NCBI GenBank assembly: GCA_026989535.1 | Contig: JALSJD010000186.1 | Location: 1 to 53,612 of the forward strand | DNA: 53,612 bases | Direction: 5' to 3' | Origin: Cyclobacteriaceae bacterium | GTDB taxonomy: Bacteria; Bacteroidota; Bacteroidia; Cytophagales; Cyclobacteriaceae | In this document: positions 43,352 to 51,510 of the stretch, in pieces | Layout of the letters: each line of letters opens with the position of its first letter | How positions within the stretch are numbered: position 1 is the stretch's first letter | The notes under the pieces: model-generated | The model's input: only the letters and a program-made list of their open reading frames with translations | What the model was told of the DNA's origin: nothing | Database searches by the model: none | Translations under genes and position numbers: made by a program

Positions 43352-45310
43352 TTAAAATTTTCTGTCTATTTGAAAATAGATTCCTCTAAAGTTAAGTTGT
43401 TCCCCTACATAGTTTCGTTTATAAACTTCCAGCCCTACTTTCATATAAAGGTTACGATAAACTGTATTGTATTCAACTTTTGCGGTAATTAAATCCAGGT
43501 CAATTTGTTCGCCAATTTGTTTTCGGTAGCCCAGGTCAAAGTTAAGCTTTGTTTGCGGTTTAAACTGATATATTATTTTTCCATACAGGCTTGAAAAAAG
43601 TTGGTCGGTATCTGTTTCTATTAAATTAATATCGCTTAAATCACCATTTAGTGAAAGCAGGGTTTTCTCTCCGATTTTACCATTCATTTGTAAGTAATAC
43701 CTCATTTTTTTATAAGGTACTATCGTGCTGTTATAATCGTCTCTTTCTACTCCGGCATTCATAAATTTATACTGAACACGACCTCCATAAAAATTTCTAG
43801 TATAAAAATTAAGGGTTAAAAATTCTCCCGATTCAATATTACTATAATCTTGGGTAGAAATGGTATAATATACCTCCACCAGCCGATCTAAAAGGGTTAC
43901 TCTTGCTGTAAGGCTTTGCATATTGGCATCAAAATTATAAGAACCCACCTGTGCAGCAACATAATCAATTAGAACAGCACTGTTATTAGCAATTTGTCCA
44001 CCCGGCACTCTGCTTATTTCAATAAATTCATTTCTTTCCTGAATAAAATAGTCAAAGTCTTTTTGATATATAATAGAGCCTGTGGGGTCTTTAACCACAA
44101 TAGTGTTTACATTAACATAAGGGCGGTTAAGCAATACAATCTGGCCATCAGCTAATACTTGGTTTTCGTCTATAATCTGAACGGTTGAGCCGGGGTTGCT
44201 TACTACATTTTGACTATGTTTGTTAAACGTATAAATAAGGCTAAGGATGCCAGTTGGTATTTTTTTAGTGTAATTAAGGCTAGCTCCTGCGCGTATATTG
44301 GTTTCATCGTAGGCCGTATGAATGGTTTTAAAGTTTTCGAAATATACGCCTGTTTTTAAACTTGAAAACAGCTCGTGGTTTAACCGTGCTTTAATTCTGT
44401 GTTGCTTGTATTGTTGTGCTTGTTGCCTAATATTGTTAAAATCGTAATTACCGCTAAACCTTAACCTGTAAGGAAGTCTTAGCTGCACCGATTCAAACAT
44501 TTGAAACCTCTTTTGATTTATATTACCTTCCTGATTTAGGTTGGTAATTGATGAACGCAGCATATATTTTTTTTGACTATCGAAATAAAAGGTGTTGTTA
44601 ATCAAGAGGTTATAGTTTAAATTATTTATAGGAATCGAACTCCTGTCCTGCCGAAAGTACTTATAACGCCAAAACCTAATCTCATGAAAATCTCCCAAAT
44701 TGGTAAATGACTTGCTGGCGCGAGCTTGAAAATCGCTCTGTTTGTTTTGGTAAATCCGCCCTGTTTCCAGCTCCAGTTGATCCCATACTCGGTCGCTATA
44801 ACTTACTGTAATAGGGAGAAATTTATTTCTGTAATGGTAATTAATACCCCATTGCCTTGTGTCTGTTTTTAGGCTGGTAACATATTCGCGGTTTATAAAA
44901 TTTTGGCTAAGGTTTAAGTAAGAAGATAGGCTCATAGGTTTATTTCTAAACAAAGTAGCTCTTACGTCTAGTTTTCTAAATGTTAATACCTCCGAACGAT
45001 CAGGGCTTACCGTATATGTTTGTTTAGAAAGGCCAGGGTTAAATTCACCGCCAATATCTAATACTAATAAATTAGGATGGCCAACATAGCTTTGGGTGTT
45101 TAATGCTATGCCACCATATAAAAATGGAAATCTGGAAAAATCCTCTAAATTGTTAAGCACCCTTTCTTGTTCGCGGTAAAACCCTCTAATGCCCACTGTG
45201 CCTGAATATGACATAAGCCGCCAAGCTTTAAAATCGGCAGGTTGGCTTTGAGCAAAGCAGTAGCCTGAAGCAATAAAAAATACCAATATGAGTAATTTAA
45301 TCTTCATCAA
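43352..45310 (-). CDS. Large outer-membrane beta-barrel protein of a cytochrome conduit
   Basis: The 652-residue protein has a signal peptide (MKIKLLILVFFIASGYCFAQ) and dozens of alternating-residue strands rich in Tyr, Phe and Arg, ending in FRGIYFQIDRKF with a terminal aromatic as in outer-membrane barrels. A soluble insert at about residues 375-450 (YVNVNTIVVKDPTGSIIYQK, FIEISRVPGGQIANNSAVLI) interrupts the strands. There is no plug or TonB box, so it is not a TonB-dependent receptor. Position between the 9-haem lipoprotein and the 15-haem cytochrome points to an MtrB/OmbB-like sheath; this is inferred, without sequence identity to those families. Confidence 0.78.
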   Translation of the reverse strand: MMKIKLLILVFFIASGYCFAQSQPADFKAWRLMSYSGTVGIRGFYREQERVLNNLEDFSRFPFLYGGIALNTQSYVGHPNLLVLDIGGEFNPGLSKQTYTVSPDRSEVLTFRKLDVRATLFRNKPMSLSSYLNLSQNFINREYVTSLKTDTRQWGINYHYRNKFLPITVSYSDRVWDQLELETGRIYQNKQSDFQARASKSFTNLGDFHEIRFWRYKYFRQDRSSIPINNLNYNLLINNTFYFDSQKKYMLRSSITNLNQEGNINQKRFQMFESVQLRLPYRLRFSGNYDFNNIRQQAQQYKQHRIKARLNHELFSSLKTGVYFENFKTIHTAYDETNIRAGASLNYTKKIPTGILSLIYTFNKHSQNVVSNPGSTVQIIDENQVLADGQIVLLNRPYVNVNTIVVKDPTGSIIYQKDFDYFIQERNEFIEISRVPGGQIANNSAVLIDYVAAQVGSYNFDANMQSLTARVTLLDRLVEVYYTISTQDYSNIESGEFLTLNFYTRNFYGGRVQYKFMNAGVERDDYNSTIVPYKKMRYYLQMNGKIGEKTLLSLNGDLSDINLIETDTDQLFSSLYGKIIYQFKPQTKLNFDLGYRKQIGEQIDLDLITAKVEYNTVYRNLYMKVGLEVYKRNYVGEQLNFRGIYFQIDRKF

Positions 45311-45321
45311 TATTTCTTAAT

Positions 45322-46164
45322 CTAGTTTAGCATAAACTTGTTTTCGCCTCCATGGGGGCTATGGCATTCAGTGCAATTTTTATCTCTATTATTTTTATGT
45401 TCTGTGTTTGTATAAATATCTAAAGAATTATGGCAGCTAAGGCAAAGATTCTTTCCTGTTTTTACCAGCAAAGATTCTTTTTTAGAGGTATGAGACTCAT
45501 GGCAAGTTGAACAATAGTTTCCGCCTACTGGGCCGTGTAAAAATGTAAAATCGTTTATTTTGCTATTGTGGCAATTATTACAGGCATCGGGTTGTAACAT
45601 AAACCTGTTTTCGCTACTATGCGGGTTATGGCAGTTTACACAATCTTCTTTCTTTTTTGCACTTTGGTGTATTTTATTATTGTAAATGCTTTCGCTATTA
45701 TGGCAGTTAAAACATAGGTTTTCGCCTTTGCTTGCAAGTAAATTATTTACATTGGCTTTATGCGGATTATGGCACGAGGTGCAAAATCCTGCACCTGCCG
45801 GTCCATGCTTATAGGTATGCTCTTCGTTGTTTTTATCGTGGCATTGATAGCATAACTGAGGCTCTTCAGCCACTAATTCTCCAATATGAAGCTGGTTATG
45901 GCAACTGCTGCACTTTTTATTTTTGAAGGGTTCATGATAGGTTATTTTCGAACTGTTGAGAGCCGCTGCTGTGGCCAACAATCTAGTACTATCAACTTGC
46001 CCCAGAGTATCAATGCTAACTATTAATGCTTTGTCTTCTTCAAAAGGAGGAACTCCATCAAAAATAGTGGTTAAAATACTTTGCCTTACTTTGGGCGAGC
46101 AAGCAACCAACACTGCTGCCAGACTTATAAAAAGAATAACAATATGTTTGCCCTTTTCGCTCAA
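45322..46164 (-). CDS. Nonahaem c-type cytochrome lipoprotein
   Basis: The 280-residue lipoprotein has a lipobox (LAAVLVACSP; Cys22), a spacer with a FDGVPPFEED segment seen in multihaem lipoproteins, and nine CXXCH sites (CSSCH, CYQCH, CTSCHNPH, CFNCH, CVNCHNPH, CNNCH, CSTCHESH, CLSCH, CTECHSPH). Repeats are in pairs of about 45-50 residues with extra His (KHGPAGAG, FLHGPVGG) as likely axial ligands. It is anchored to a membrane and encoded just before the barrel, so I infer the periplasmic-side electron carrier that docks into it. The gene is 4 bp past the NHL lipoprotein gene. Confidence 0.87.
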   Translation of the reverse strand: MSEKGKHIVILFISLAAVLVACSPKVRQSILTTIFDGVPPFEEDKALIVSIDTLGQVDSTRLLATAAALNSSKITYHEPFKNKKCSSCHNQLHIGELVAEEPQLCYQCHDKNNEEHTYKHGPAGAGFCTSCHNPHKANVNNLLASKGENLCFNCHNSESIYNNKIHQSAKKKEDCVNCHNPHSSENRFMLQPDACNNCHNSKINDFTFLHGPVGGNYCSTCHESHTSKKESLLVKTGKNLCLSCHNSLDIYTNTEHKNNRDKNCTECHSPHGGENKFMLN

Positions 46165-46168
46165 AACT

Positions 46169-47245
46169 TTAATTACCCCCCTTTACTTTTTCTTCTACAT
46201 AGCCGTAAACATTTACTTTATCAGGGCCAAAATTATTAGTTACAAAAATTAGGTATTTAAGCAGGTATCGATTGTCAACATATTTTTGAAAATACTCTAG
46301 GCCATTATAGCTGATCATTACCTTTGCAGGCAACCACATTCCTCCTGGCTTTTTATAACTGCCTCCAAAAAACATCAGGAGTTTTCCCTCCTTATTAAAT
46401 ATCTGTACATTTTCAAAAGCCGCATCCACTACATATAAGTTCTCGTCTTTATCAACGGCAATGCCTTTTGGTCTAGTAAATTGCCCAAGGTTTCTACCAT
46501 AGCTGCCAATGGATTGCAGAAAGTTGCCCTGATGGTCGTAAATTTTTATACTAAACTCTCCAAAATCGCTAACATAAACCTTATTAGGGCTTACAAATAG
46601 GTTGGTTGGTTGAAATAATTTTTCTTCTGGTTGTGTGGTTTCAGGAAGCGAATAAAGAAATTGGTAGGTGCTGTCTTGTTTATATACATCAATGCTTCCT
46701 TTTGATACGTTGGAAACCCATATTTTATTATTGCTTACAAACACATCTGTAGGCTTTAAGCTTTCTCTAGTACCGAAACTATTTACATACTGTAGTTTTT
46801 GATCGTAAATAATCACTTGATGTCTTTGCGCATCAGCCACATATAAATAACCAAGAGAATCGACAAAACAGTTAATGGGCAGTTTTAATTGCCCTAGGCC
46901 TTCGGGTACAAAATATTCTAACGTTTGGTTTTTTAAATCTATAATTTCGAGCCCTCTCAGGTCGAGGTCGCAAATATAAATTTTGCCATTATGCATAGCC
47001 ACACCATAAGGTTTAATGATGGGTTTGGGCGGAGCCTCTCCAGTAATGTACTTGCTAAATACCGAAGGTTCGCCTTCAATATCTTTGGAAGTACTAATGC
47101 TGGTAAGGTATTGAATGCGGGTAACATCAGGAGGGGAGGGATAAACGATTAGTTCAGCGGGTGCTTTTTGCTTTTGCAGTTTTTGTGAGCAGGCATTTAT
47201 TGCCAACACCAAAACCCCAATAAAAATATACTTTATTAATTTCAT
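46169..47245 (-). CDS. NHL-repeat beta-propeller lipoprotein
   Basis: The 358-residue lipoprotein (MKLIKYIFIGVLVLAINACS; Cys19) has about six NHL/propeller blades: KPYGVAMHNGKIYICDLDLR, KLPINCFVDSLGYLYVADAQ, KPTDVFVSNNKIWVSNVSK, FQPTNLFVSPNKVYVSDFGE, FTRPKGIAVDKDENLYVVDA. An extra region at the N-terminus (RIQYLTSISTSKDIEGEPS) and a final YGYVEEKVKGG complete it. It is the first gene of the six-gene block 38514-47245 and is followed by the 9-haem lipoprotein after 4 bp. I infer a structural role in assembling the conduit. No catalytic residues are seen. Confidence 0.85.
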   Translation of the reverse strand: MKLIKYIFIGVLVLAINACSQKLQKQKAPAELIVYPSPPDVTRIQYLTSISTSKDIEGEPSVFSKYITGEAPPKPIIKPYGVAMHNGKIYICDLDLRGLEIIDLKNQTLEYFVPEGLGQLKLPINCFVDSLGYLYVADAQRHQVIIYDQKLQYVNSFGTRESLKPTDVFVSNNKIWVSNVSKGSIDVYKQDSTYQFLYSLPETTQPEEKLFQPTNLFVSPNKVYVSDFGEFSIKIYDHQGNFLQSIGSYGRNLGQFTRPKGIAVDKDENLYVVDAAFENVQIFNKEGKLLMFFGGSYKKPGGMWLPAKVMISYNGLEYFQKYVDNRYLLKYLIFVTNNFGPDKVNVYGYVEEKVKGGN

Positions 47246-47430
47246 ACACTTACAATATGAGTTTTACTAAACAAGAGTACTATTATACCTTTTAAATTAT
47301 TTAAAAATGCCTTTTACTTTTCAAATATCATATAATTAGTAGTTTTATAATATGATGTTTATCAGTCAGGCTTTTAATTTTAAATTGCACTTTAACCCAA
47401 AATTAAGCAAGGTTTTTTTTGGTTAATCAC

Positions 47431-47464
47431 AAAAAAGGCTTCGCTGGATAGCGAAGCCTTTTTT
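47431..47464 (-). terminator. Terminator after the tetrahaem cytochrome gene
   Basis: A perfect 14-bp stem (AAAAAAGGCTTCGC and its complement) around TGGATA is followed by a T-run on the minus strand. It lies 16 bp past the stop of gene 47481-48098 and separates it from the NHL-cytochrome operon downstream. Confidence 0.88.
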
Positions 47465-47480
47465 GTATGATTTTGTATAA

Positions 47481-48098
47481 TTATTTGTTATGGCAGGTAA
47501 GACATAGGTTACTTGCAGCGTTGTTCATTCTTAAAAGAAAAGCAATGCCAGCACCATTATGCACATCATGGCATGAGGCACATTGTAATTGACCAGCAAG
47601 CAGTAAATCATCATTTATTGTTCCTCCAAGACCAGATGATGCAGTTGAAGGGTCAAATAAACCTCCATCGGTAGTTGCTAAAGCAGCATCATAGGTAAAC
47701 GAAATAGGGTGGTCGTCTGAGATATCAATACCAACTAAGGCATTGCCTGTTACAAAATTGGTACCTCCTGTAGTGCCTCCAAAATTTTCGAGAGCTACTG
47801 TGCCATCATGGCAACTTAAGCATAGTTTAGAGCTTCCTGTAGGTTGTGCCATAGTTGCATCTAATGTTGGCGAAGAGTAAAGTGTAAATGTTTGCGTTGT
47901 TAACTCGTGATTCCATAAAGGGGCATCACTCGAAGTTATTGCGTTGTGAGGAGTGTGGCATACAATACAAATTTCACCGGAGGCGTTCCAAGTTTCCGGA
48001 CTAAAATCATGGGCAGATCCTGCAATATTTTGAGCAATGCTATACTGAGCTACAAGCATAACACATACTACGGTTAAAAATTTATTAAGTGCTTTCAT
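47481..48098 (-). CDS. Secreted tetrahaem c-type cytochrome
   Basis: The 205-residue protein has a signal peptide (MKALNKFLTVVCVMLVAQYS, then IAQ) and four CXXCH sites: CIVCHTPHN, CLSCHDGTV, CASCHDVHN and the C-terminal CLTCHNK. Conserved non-haem His are in GSAHDFS and DDHPISF, likely distal ligands or inter-subunit ligands. Small secreted tetrahaem cytochromes in other phyla (for example OmcE of Geobacter) polymerise into filaments. Whether this one does is unknown; size, haem count and lone secreted form are compatible. It has its own -7 box and its own terminator. Confidence 0.87.
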   Translation of the reverse strand: MKALNKFLTVVCVMLVAQYSIAQNIAGSAHDFSPETWNASGEICIVCHTPHNAITSSDAPLWNHELTTQTFTLYSSPTLDATMAQPTGSSKLCLSCHDGTVALENFGGTTGGTNFVTGNALVGIDISDDHPISFTYDAALATTDGGLFDPSTASSGLGGTINDDLLLAGQLQCASCHDVHNGAGIAFLLRMNNAASNLCLTCHNK

Positions 48099-48144
48099 GG
48101 TGTGTGTTTTATTGTTAAGTGTTATTTTCTTAAATACTTACTAA

Positions 48145-48152
48145 CAAAGCTA
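48145..48152 (-). promoter_or_regulatory. -7 box (TAGCTTTG) of the tetrahaem gene
   Basis: On the minus strand TAGCTTTG matches TAnnTTTG and lies 46 bp before the ATG at 48098. No convincing -33 TTTG was found at 19-21 bp, so the call rests on the -7 box alone. Confidence 0.45.
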
Positions 48153-48217
48153 TTAAACATTACCAACTCTAAAAATGACAATTTGTCTAAAAAAAAATGA
48201 TTTATATCAGTTTTTAA

Positions 48218-48242
48218 CCTGATTATTCATGAATTATACAGG
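48218..48242. repeat. 25-bp palindrome truncating the NrfJ-like gene
   Basis: CCTGATTATTCATGAATTAT continuing ACAGG is an imperfect palindrome with the CCTGAnTAnTTCAT tip of the elements at 8189 and 28242. It supplies the last codons and TGA of the 48227-48674 frame. Flanks read TTAA and TAAA, so a 4-bp duplication is not exact here. Confidence 0.6.
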
Positions 48243-48674
48243 TAAAAATACCCTGAACCAAAGTCTTTGTCTAGGGTTATTTTTCCTTCAAATGTTATAA
48301 TATCTCCTGCTTTTACTTCCATTTGAGAGGCAATAGTCAAATCATTATCGCCAGAGTGCTCGGTTCCATCTTGTAAGTGAATCCAGTTTTTACCCATAAT
48401 TTTACTATTATATTTCAATGTCGTTTAGTTAAGCCAAAACGTCTTTGCGAGGAACGAAGCAATCTCTAATTCGAAGACTACAGGGTTAAGCTGAACAGAC
48501 TGCTTCTCCGCCAAATGGCGGATCGCAGTGACGGAAAGCTTAACTAAACGACATTGTATTATATTTTTTTACTTCGCCTTTTATTTTTACTATTTTATTG
48601 GCGTAGTTATTTTTATTAGCAAATAACTCGGTAATTGTAAGAACAAGGGCAATGCTGGTGATTAAAAGTTTCAT
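48227..48674 (-). pseudogene. NrfJ/OB-fold-like exported gene broken by a MITE
   Basis: The 5' part starts at 48674 with a signal peptide (MKLLITSIALVLTITELFAN) and KIVKIKGEVKKYN, then runs into the element and stops at 48540. The 3' part (48418 downwards) continues with SKIMGKNWIHLQDGTEHSGD, an ITFEGKITLDKDFGSGYFY segment and a premature end in the palindrome. Removing element 48416-48556 and one 10-bp duplication gives one frame of 99 codons, KKYNSKIMGKNW across the join. The MGKNWIHLQDG and VDKDFGSGY patterns are those of small OB-fold proteins seen near multihaem cytochromes (NrfJ-like). It sits between the PQQ-like and tetrahaem genes. Confidence 0.8.
48416..48556. mobile_element. 141-bp MITE with 10-bp target duplication
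   Basis: Terminal inverted repeats CAATGTCGTTTAGTTAAGC and their exact reverse complement (48538-48556) bound an interior with a TTGCGAGGAACGAAGCAATC-type motif and a hairpin (CCGCCAAATGGCGG). Flanks are TATTATATTT on both sides (48406-48415 and 48557-48566), a 10-bp duplication. Excision restores the host reading frame exactly. There is no transposase inside. Confidence 0.85.
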
Positions 48675-48772
48675 TTTATGTTGCTTTTTTGTAATAATAC
48701 TAAAATAGTATGAAATAATACTAAAATAGTATGACTGGTGTTAATTACTGCCCTTATTGTTAGCATGGCTGG

Positions 48773-50881
48773 CTATTCAATAAAAATTAACGGGCTTGAC
48801 CACACCCATGCTTTAGTTTTGTATTTCCAGGTTTCTGTACCTGTAATCAAATCTACACTATATAAGTTGCCATCATTAGAGCCAAAAAACACCTTGCCAT
48901 CCGATACTGACGAACGGGTTGTAATGGCTCCTCCAGCTTTAAACTGCCAACTAATTTTGCCGGTAATATCAAAACAATACAGGTAGTTGTCCCAGCTGCC
49001 AACCAGTATTTTATTTTTAAAAACGGTTGGGTCTGCAGAAATAATACCTTCGGTTTTAAATTTCCAAATCAGTTTTCCGTTTTTTATGTTAACACAATAC
49101 AGGTGTTGGTCGGCAGAACCAAAAATAACTTTATCATTTAATATTGCGGGTTTAGCCCAAATTTTATTACCTGTTTCATATTTCCACACCAATTTTCCAT
49201 TTTTGGTATTAAGGCAGTATAGGTTTTTATCTTTAGAGCCAAAAAATACTTTTTTATTAAAAATGGTTGGGCTTGAGGATACCCAACTGCCAGTTTTAAA
49301 TTTCCAGATTAGCTCACCCGAGGTAAGTTTAACACAGTACATATAGTTATCTTTAGAGCCAAAAAACACTTTGCCATTAAATACGGTTGGGCTTGAGTAA
49401 ACCCAATCTTTGCAGGAAAATTTCCATAATAATTCACCTGTAAGGGTGTTAATGCAATATAAGTGGTTATCGTTAGAACCAAATACCACCCTGTTGCCAA
49501 CTACATTTGGACTGGAATGTATCCATCCTTCAGTTTTAAACTCCCATAGTTTTTTACCGCTTGTAATATCTATACAATATAGGTTATTGTCTTTGGAACC
49601 AAAAAACAGTTTATTATTAGATACTGCTGGATTTGACGAGATGGCATCGCCAGCCTTAAAGCTCCAAAGCTTTTTCCCAGAGTTATTGTCAACACAATAC
49701 AGTAGATTATCCCAACTGCCAAACAAAATTTTATTATTAGAAATTACGGCAGAGGAAGCCACTTCAGCAGCAGTTTTTACAACCCATATTTTTTCTCCTG
49801 TTAGTGCATTAACACAATAAAAGTTTTTATCTTCCGACCCAAAGAACAGTTTTCCGTTTGCTACTTTAGGACCAGACCGAACCCACCCATCGGTTATAAA
49901 CTTCCATACTTCTGTACCCGTGTTGGCATCTAAACAATATAGATAATTATCTTTAGAACCAAAAAAGACGTACCCATTTTTAACTGTGGGGTTTGACCAT
50001 ACCCATCCTCTGGTTTTAAATTTCCATACTTCTGTACCCGTGTCAACATCTAAACAGTATAAATATTTATCTTTAGAGCCAATAAATATTTTTTTGTTAA
50101 CTACAAAAGGGGTAGAGTAGATTATACCAGCAGTTTTAAATTTCCACAACTGCTCTCCTGTATTTGCATCTAAGCAATAAATATGCTTATCCTTGGAGCC
50201 CATAAATATTTTTCCGTTAGCTATAGAGAGGCTTGAGTACACCCAATCAGCTGTTTCGAATTTCCAAAGTTCCTTGCCACTAAGTATATCCAAACAATAG
50301 AGGTTCTTATCTCTTGACGTAAAATACACCTTGCTACCCAAAACTACAGGACTTGAATAAACCCAAGCTCCGGTATTATACCTCCAAAGTTCAAGCCCTG
50401 TTATTAAGTTGATACAATACAGGTAACCATCCTTTGAGCCAACTAGCACTTTGTTATTAGTTATTACAGGGCTTGAGTAAACCCAATCTTCTGTTTTAAA
50501 TTTCCAAAGCAATTTTCCTTCAATAATATCTAAACAGTATAAATAATTATCTGAAGAGCCAAAAACAACCTTGCCGTTAAATATGGCAGGTGTGGAATTA
50601 ATCCATCCTTCTGTTTTAAATTTCCATAGCTCCTTACCTGAAGCAATATCTATATTGTACAAAAATTTATCATAGGAACCGAATACTATTTGCCCCTGAG
50701 GCACTCCTTGAATGAGCGTATCTATTTGGTTGGAGAAATTACTGTTATTAGTAACCTCTTGCTCTTGGCTAATATATTCTTGCGCTGACGCTATATTATG
50801 TTGAAAGTTGAGTGGAAAGAATCCAACTAATGTACTTAAAAAAAATAAGTGCGTATAATTAATAACGCTACTGATTAGCAT
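48773..50881 (-). CDS. Secreted 16-repeat PQQ-like beta-propeller protein
   Basis: The 702-residue protein has a signal peptide (about residues 1-34, ending NIASAQ) and a linker. Then 16 consecutive repeats of 40 residues (64-702; one of 39) run exactly to the C-terminus. The consensus is KVFFGSKDNYLYCLDxxTGx followed by LWKFKTxGWVxSSPxVxNG, the PQQ-like/quinoprotein repeat found in BamB and alcohol dehydrogenases. Sixteen blades suggest two eight-bladed propellers. Residue 13 of the repeat is Cys in 14 blades (2-15; LYCLD). Catalytic PQQ residues are not evident. It heads the cluster; its function is unknown. Confidence 0.85.
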   Translation of the reverse strand: MLISSVINYTHLFFLSTLVGFFPLNFQHNIASAQEYISQEQEVTNNSNFSNQIDTLIQGVPQGQIVFGSYDKFLYNIDIASGKELWKFKTEGWINSTPAIFNGKVVFGSSDNYLYCLDIIEGKLLWKFKTEDWVYSSPVITNNKVLVGSKDGYLYCINLITGLELWRYNTGAWVYSSPVVLGSKVYFTSRDKNLYCLDILSGKELWKFETADWVYSSLSIANGKIFMGSKDKHIYCLDANTGEQLWKFKTAGIIYSTPFVVNKKIFIGSKDKYLYCLDVDTGTEVWKFKTRGWVWSNPTVKNGYVFFGSKDNYLYCLDANTGTEVWKFITDGWVRSGPKVANGKLFFGSEDKNFYCVNALTGEKIWVVKTAAEVASSAVISNNKILFGSWDNLLYCVDNNSGKKLWSFKAGDAISSNPAVSNNKLFFGSKDNNLYCIDITSGKKLWEFKTEGWIHSSPNVVGNRVVFGSNDNHLYCINTLTGELLWKFSCKDWVYSSPTVFNGKVFFGSKDNYMYCVKLTSGELIWKFKTGSWVSSSPTIFNKKVFFGSKDKNLYCLNTKNGKLVWKYETGNKIWAKPAILNDKVIFGSADQHLYCVNIKNGKLIWKFKTEGIISADPTVFKNKILVGSWDNYLYCFDITGKISWQFKAGGAITTRSSVSDGKVFFGSNDGNLYSVDLITGTETWKYKTKAWVWSSPLIFIE

Positions 50882-51121
50882 TCTAATAAGGTTTGCTACA
50901 AAAAAGGCGATAAAAATTTGAAATTACAATGATGCGAATCAATTGTGGAAGTATGATAAATCACCTGTCAATGGTTATAACAGAAGTTACAAACCCCGTG
51001 AGTTTCTTATCTGCGCATTTTTTCTTTACGAAAAATAAGCAATTACTCCTTAAAAGTATATTTGATTTCAAGATGCCTTTTTGTTGGTAGTAAGTTTACT
51101 TAAAAGTTCTCAGCCACAACA

Positions 51122-51152
51122 TTGTTTCTTATAAAGGAAACTTTTATCTTTG
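51122..51152 (+). promoter_or_regulatory. HigB/HigA promoter with internal operator palindrome
   Basis: TTG at 51122-51124 and TATCTTTG at 51145-51152 are 20 bp apart, matching the Bacteroidota -33/-7 pattern. GTTTC (51124-51128) and GAAAC (51137-51141), an inverted pair centred in the spacer, form a likely operator where the HigA-like antitoxin would repress its own operon. The GTG start is 17 bp downstream. Confidence 0.6.
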
Positions 51153-51168
51153 TTAAAACGTTTAATAA

Positions 51169-51510
51169 GTGGAAGAAAAGTTTAAGGTTGAACTTTTGGC
51201 AGAAACAGCTAAATTTCTTGACCAAGTCGAAAAGAAGGCTAGGGAAAAGATAATTTATAACCTTTGGAAAGCAAGAGTTACCGACAGAGAACTATTCAAA
51301 AAACTAAATGGGGAAATATGGGAGTTTCGCACTTTGCACAAGAAAACACATTATCGACTTCTAGCATTTTGGGACAAATCTTCAAAAGTTGATACTGTGG
51401 TAGTTTCTACACATGGAATTGTGAAAAAGGCAAGCAAAGTACCACAATCAGAAATTGAAAAAGCAGAAAGAATCAGGAAACAATATTTTGAACAAAAATC
51501 AAAGCGATGA
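51169..51510 (+). CDS. higB: HigB/RelE-superfamily toxin (phage-derived Gp49-like)
   Basis: The 113-residue protein starts at GTG (51169) and has the ParE/RelE-like fold of the Gp49/HigB family (PF05973): KVELLAETAKFLDQVEKKAR, then FKKLNGEIWEFRTLHKKTHY and YRLLAFWD. A C-terminal VVVSTHGIVKKASKVPQSEI and a basic tail follow. Such toxins cleave mRNA at the ribosome. The end overlaps the antitoxin start by 4 bp (ATGA), giving the toxin-first order of HigBA operons. The pair appears intact. Confidence 0.85.
   Translation: MEEKFKVELLAETAKFLDQVEKKAREKIIYNLWKARVTDRELFKKLNGEIWEFRTLHKKTHYRLLAFWDKSSKVDTVVVSTHGIVKKASKVPQSEIEKAERIRKQYFEQKSKR

Noticed and set aside
43352-45310. TonB-dependent receptor
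   Set aside because: No TonB box, plug domain or CarboxypepD_reg domain is present, and the protein is shorter than SusC-type receptors.
48773-50881. PQQ-dependent dehydrogenase
   Set aside because: The repeat is PQQ-like, but the catalytic Asp/Asn/Glu and disulfide signatures of quinoprotein dehydrogenases are not seen, and there are sixteen blades where those enzymes have eight.
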